Assembly: GCA_011037195.1 (NCBI GenBank)
Contig: JAAEAF010014928.1
Location: forward strand, 130,128-194,127
Length of the DNA: 64,000 bases
DNA from: Triatoma infestans
Lineage: Eukaryota > Arthropoda > Insecta > Hemiptera > Reduviidae
Direction of reading: 5' to 3'
Both the position numbers and the translations under genes were made by a program. Each line of letters opens with the position of its first letter. The first letter of the stretch is position 1. This document shows, in pieces, positions 62,098 through 64,000 of this stretch. The notes beneath the pieces are model-generated. The model was given only the letters and a program-made list of their open reading frames with translations, was not told where the DNA came from and did no database searches.

Positions 62098-62119
62098 CTA
62101 GAAAAAGCTTTAAACACAT

Positions 62120-62237
62120 TTTATATATATATGATATATATAATATAGATATATAGTATATCATTATATATATAATATTTATATATCAGTTTTATATATA
62201 TATTATATATATTAGTTGGTTCATTTATATATATATT
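62120..62237. repeat. AT dinucleotide-rich microsatellite
   Basis: Dense (ta)n/(at)n tracts from about 62122 to 62237. It directly borders the BEL/Pao LTR and was probably its landing site. Confidence 0.8.
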
Positions 62238-63009
62238 TGTCTGCGCGGCAGACACCCAAGGCGCGGTGAAAGACCGAAATGAAAAACAGTGCCAAAGAAA
62301 GGAAAGTGAGACTTACCCTTTGATGACGGTGAGTGATGAATTGAGGGCGTAACGCTGAAGCGATAGGCGGCCTGAAGAAGGAGGAGGGGGCGTGTGTGTA
62401 GTGTAGAATAAGTGTGAGTGTAGGTGTGCGTGTAGGTGTGTCGGAAGAAAAGGATTTTAGGTGAAAGGAAGGAGTTAGAATACTCCGTGGAAGCGGATAA
62501 CGCTACTGTTGAAGTGGCGGATAACGATGAGTCCCCCAAGGCGCGAACAATATATCCTCCTGAAGGTGAAGGCGCGAGAGGTGCTTCTTATTATTCACCG
62601 ACGAATAAATGAATAAAGCCGGCCGGGCGAATAGGCGCATATAAGGCTAAACGTTGCAATAGCAAATAAAACACAGAGACGTTAGTGTGAGGAGCACCAA
62701 GAGAAGAGTGAGAGAGGTAGACGAGCGGAATCCTAGGCGATCGGAAGTAGTGAGGGAAAAACTAAAGGGGACGATGATGCAATCGGAAACGGGATGGAAG
62801 AAGGGAGAGAAAGGGAGGCGAAGATATTTGGGGTAAGGCAGGAAATCTGGCTTCTTAGAAACTTTAACGACAAAAAAAAAAGGGGGAAGGGAAAGCAAGC
62901 AAAAAACTAAAGAGGGGTTTTATGAAGGCGCCCGGGCGCGCGGGCGGAAGCGCGTGAGAGGTACTGCGTGTGCTAAAACACACACACACACACGCGGCTT
63001 CAGTGATCA
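62238..63009 (-). repeat. BEL/Pao 3' LTR (approximate limits)
   Basis: GC-richer sequence after the pol stop. The outer edge on plus starts tgtctgcgcggcagaca, a 17-bp near-perfect palindrome fitting an LTR that ends ...CA on the minus strand. The inner edge is placed at TGATCA overlapping the pol stop codon, which is not certain. A TTATATGC box (minus, near 62640) could be the TATA. (ca)n at 62978-62993. The 5' LTR is outside the window. Confidence 0.5.
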
Positions 63010-64000
63010 CTGGGATGGGAGAGGACACAGTTTAGCGAGCGGACGGCGGACGGTGCCGGAAGCGGTATGCACGACGGCGACACGACTGACGGCGTCACGT
63101 CCGGGATGGAGGGCGACGATGCGGCCTAAAGGCCATTGGCGCTGCGGAACATTATCCTGGTGAATAATGACAACGGTGCCAGGACGACCTCCGTAGCAGG
63201 AAGGAGCCACTTAGCACGTTGCTGGAGCGTGTGGAGGTACTCCTGACGCCAACGTTTCCAAAAGTCTTGTTGAATACGCTGGGTCAGTTGCCAACGGGAC
63301 AAGCGATTAATATTAAGGGCGGTGACATCGCGCTCAGGAGGCGCGGTAAGAGGGCGGAAAACCAGAAAATGGCCGGGCGTGAGGGGTTCCGGATCGTTCG
63401 GGTCGGAGGAGAGGGCGCACAGAGGGCGCGAGTTCAGGATCGCCTCAACGTCGGTGGTCACAGTGAGCAGTTCCTCGTAAGTGAGGCGCTGGTCACCCAC
63501 GACGCGGGTGAGATGGTGCTTGGCGGACTTAATAGCCGCTTCCCAGAGGCCTCCAAAATGAGGACTGGCCGGGGGGATGAACCTCCACTCAATGCCAGCG
63601 GAAGCGGCGGCGCGACAGACGGCTTGTTGGTGACGTTCATCGCCCAACAGGCGACCGAGTTCCCGAAGTTCGTTGTGGGCTCCGACAAAGTTGGTGCCAT
63701 TGTCTGAAAAGATGGTGGTCGGGAGCCCACGGCGAGCGGTGAAACGGCGGAAGGCGGCGAGGAAGGCGGACGTAGAGAGCTCCGACGCGATCTCGAAGTG
63801 TACGGCTTTGGTGGTGAAGCAGATGAACGCCACCAGGTAGCGTTTGGTGACCACCGCGCCACGGAGGCGAGCACTAGAAATGGCGAATGGGCCGGCGAAG
63901 TCAACGCCGGTCACAGTGAAAGCGGTGGCGGAGGTGACGCGTTGGGCGGGAAGATTTCCCATGGGTTGGATGACGGGGCGCGGTTTGGCGGTGAAGCATC
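63007..64000 (-). CDS. BEL/Pao pol: integrase and C-terminal region (partial)
   Basis: Runs in from the right edge. FTVTGVDFAGPFAISSAR carries the first catalytic Asp of the rve domain, VAFICFTTKAVHFEIASELS follows, then TTIFSDNGTNFVGAHNEL (second Asp) and RFIPPASPHFGGLWEAAIKS with the catalytic Glu. Next come ILNSRPLCALSSDPND, LTPGHFLV and WKRWRQEYLHTLQQRAKW. A one-base shift near 63220 moves to the frame with GTVVIIHQDNVPQRQWPLGR, VALHPGRDAVSRVAVVHTAS and RRPLAKLCPLP, the typical BEL/Pao C-terminus, ending at 63007. The GC-rich frame is otherwise open, so the element is relatively young. Confidence 0.9.

Noticed and set aside
50970..60116. Regularly repeated GC-rich units considered as a CRISPR-like array
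   Set aside because: Units vary in length and sequence, there are no unique spacers of constant size, and the genome is eukaryotic. It is a minisatellite.
62238..62254. 17-bp palindrome tgtctgcgcggcagaca as a transposon terminal inverted repeat
   Set aside because: It is the edge of a BEL/Pao LTR. No matching partner forms a DNA transposon.
63219..63707. A 162-codon plus-strand frame
   Set aside because: Antisense shadow of the BEL/Pao integrase, which shows the catalytic residues on the minus strand.

Overview
This is a eukaryotic, almost certainly insect, window. Small spliced introns (75-77 bp) with GTGAGT/GTAAGT donors, an insect-type ionotropic receptor (IR) gene, and copia, mariner, BEL/Pao, R1-, jockey- and RTE-like elements all point that way. 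A hemipteroid insect is my guess, at low confidence. Only two host genes are supported. The first is the 5' end of an Asn/Ser-rich protein of unknown function (1-767, minus), which leaves the window on the left. The second is an IR on the minus strand. Its ligand-binding and TM1 exons lie at 61.5-62.1 kb, and its pore, TM2/S2 and S2/TM3 exons lie at 5.4-7.0 kb. One intron of about 54.5 kb therefore contains nearly everything else in the window. Region by region: 1.9-4.1 kb holds LINE wreckage with nested insertions. 8.2-10.8 kb holds two decayed LINE pieces. 10.84-11.03 kb carries the N-terminal part of a mariner transposase, and the same reading frame resumes at 60.13 kb, bordered by a 9-bp direct repeat. 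The 49.1 kb between therefore behaves as a net insertion into an old mariner copy. Inside that block, 12.37-55.87 kb is built on a Polinton/adintovirus-like double-stranded DNA element with matching terminal regions (12.37-14.2 kb, and 43.2-55.87 kb in pieces). It encodes a small protein with a spliced leader, double-jelly-roll major capsid protein, adenovirus-type protease, penton protein, a PLA2-domain protein, packaging ATPase, retroviral-type integrase, several small proteins and a protein-primed type B DNA polymerase. Most of these genes are broken. Subtracting the younger insertions leaves about 18.8 kb, a normal Polinton length, although a second capsid fragment, a second integrase tail and a second protease piece show that two copies were merged or duplicated. 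The younger insertions are an R1-like LINE (X1) that itself holds a nearly full-length LINE (Y), a complete copia element with paired LTRs, a jockey LINE in the polymerase gene, an R1-like LINE and an RNase-H-bearing LINE in the right terminal region, and R1-like copies X2 and X3 in inverted orientation on the outer flanks. A BEL/Pao retrotransposon runs off the right edge (62.24-64.0 kb). The window is best read as a layered insertion record inside one receptor intron. Residual regulatory structure of the virus-like element is still visible: TATA boxes, spliced leaders, repeated TGACGTCA sites and a repeated palindromic motif.
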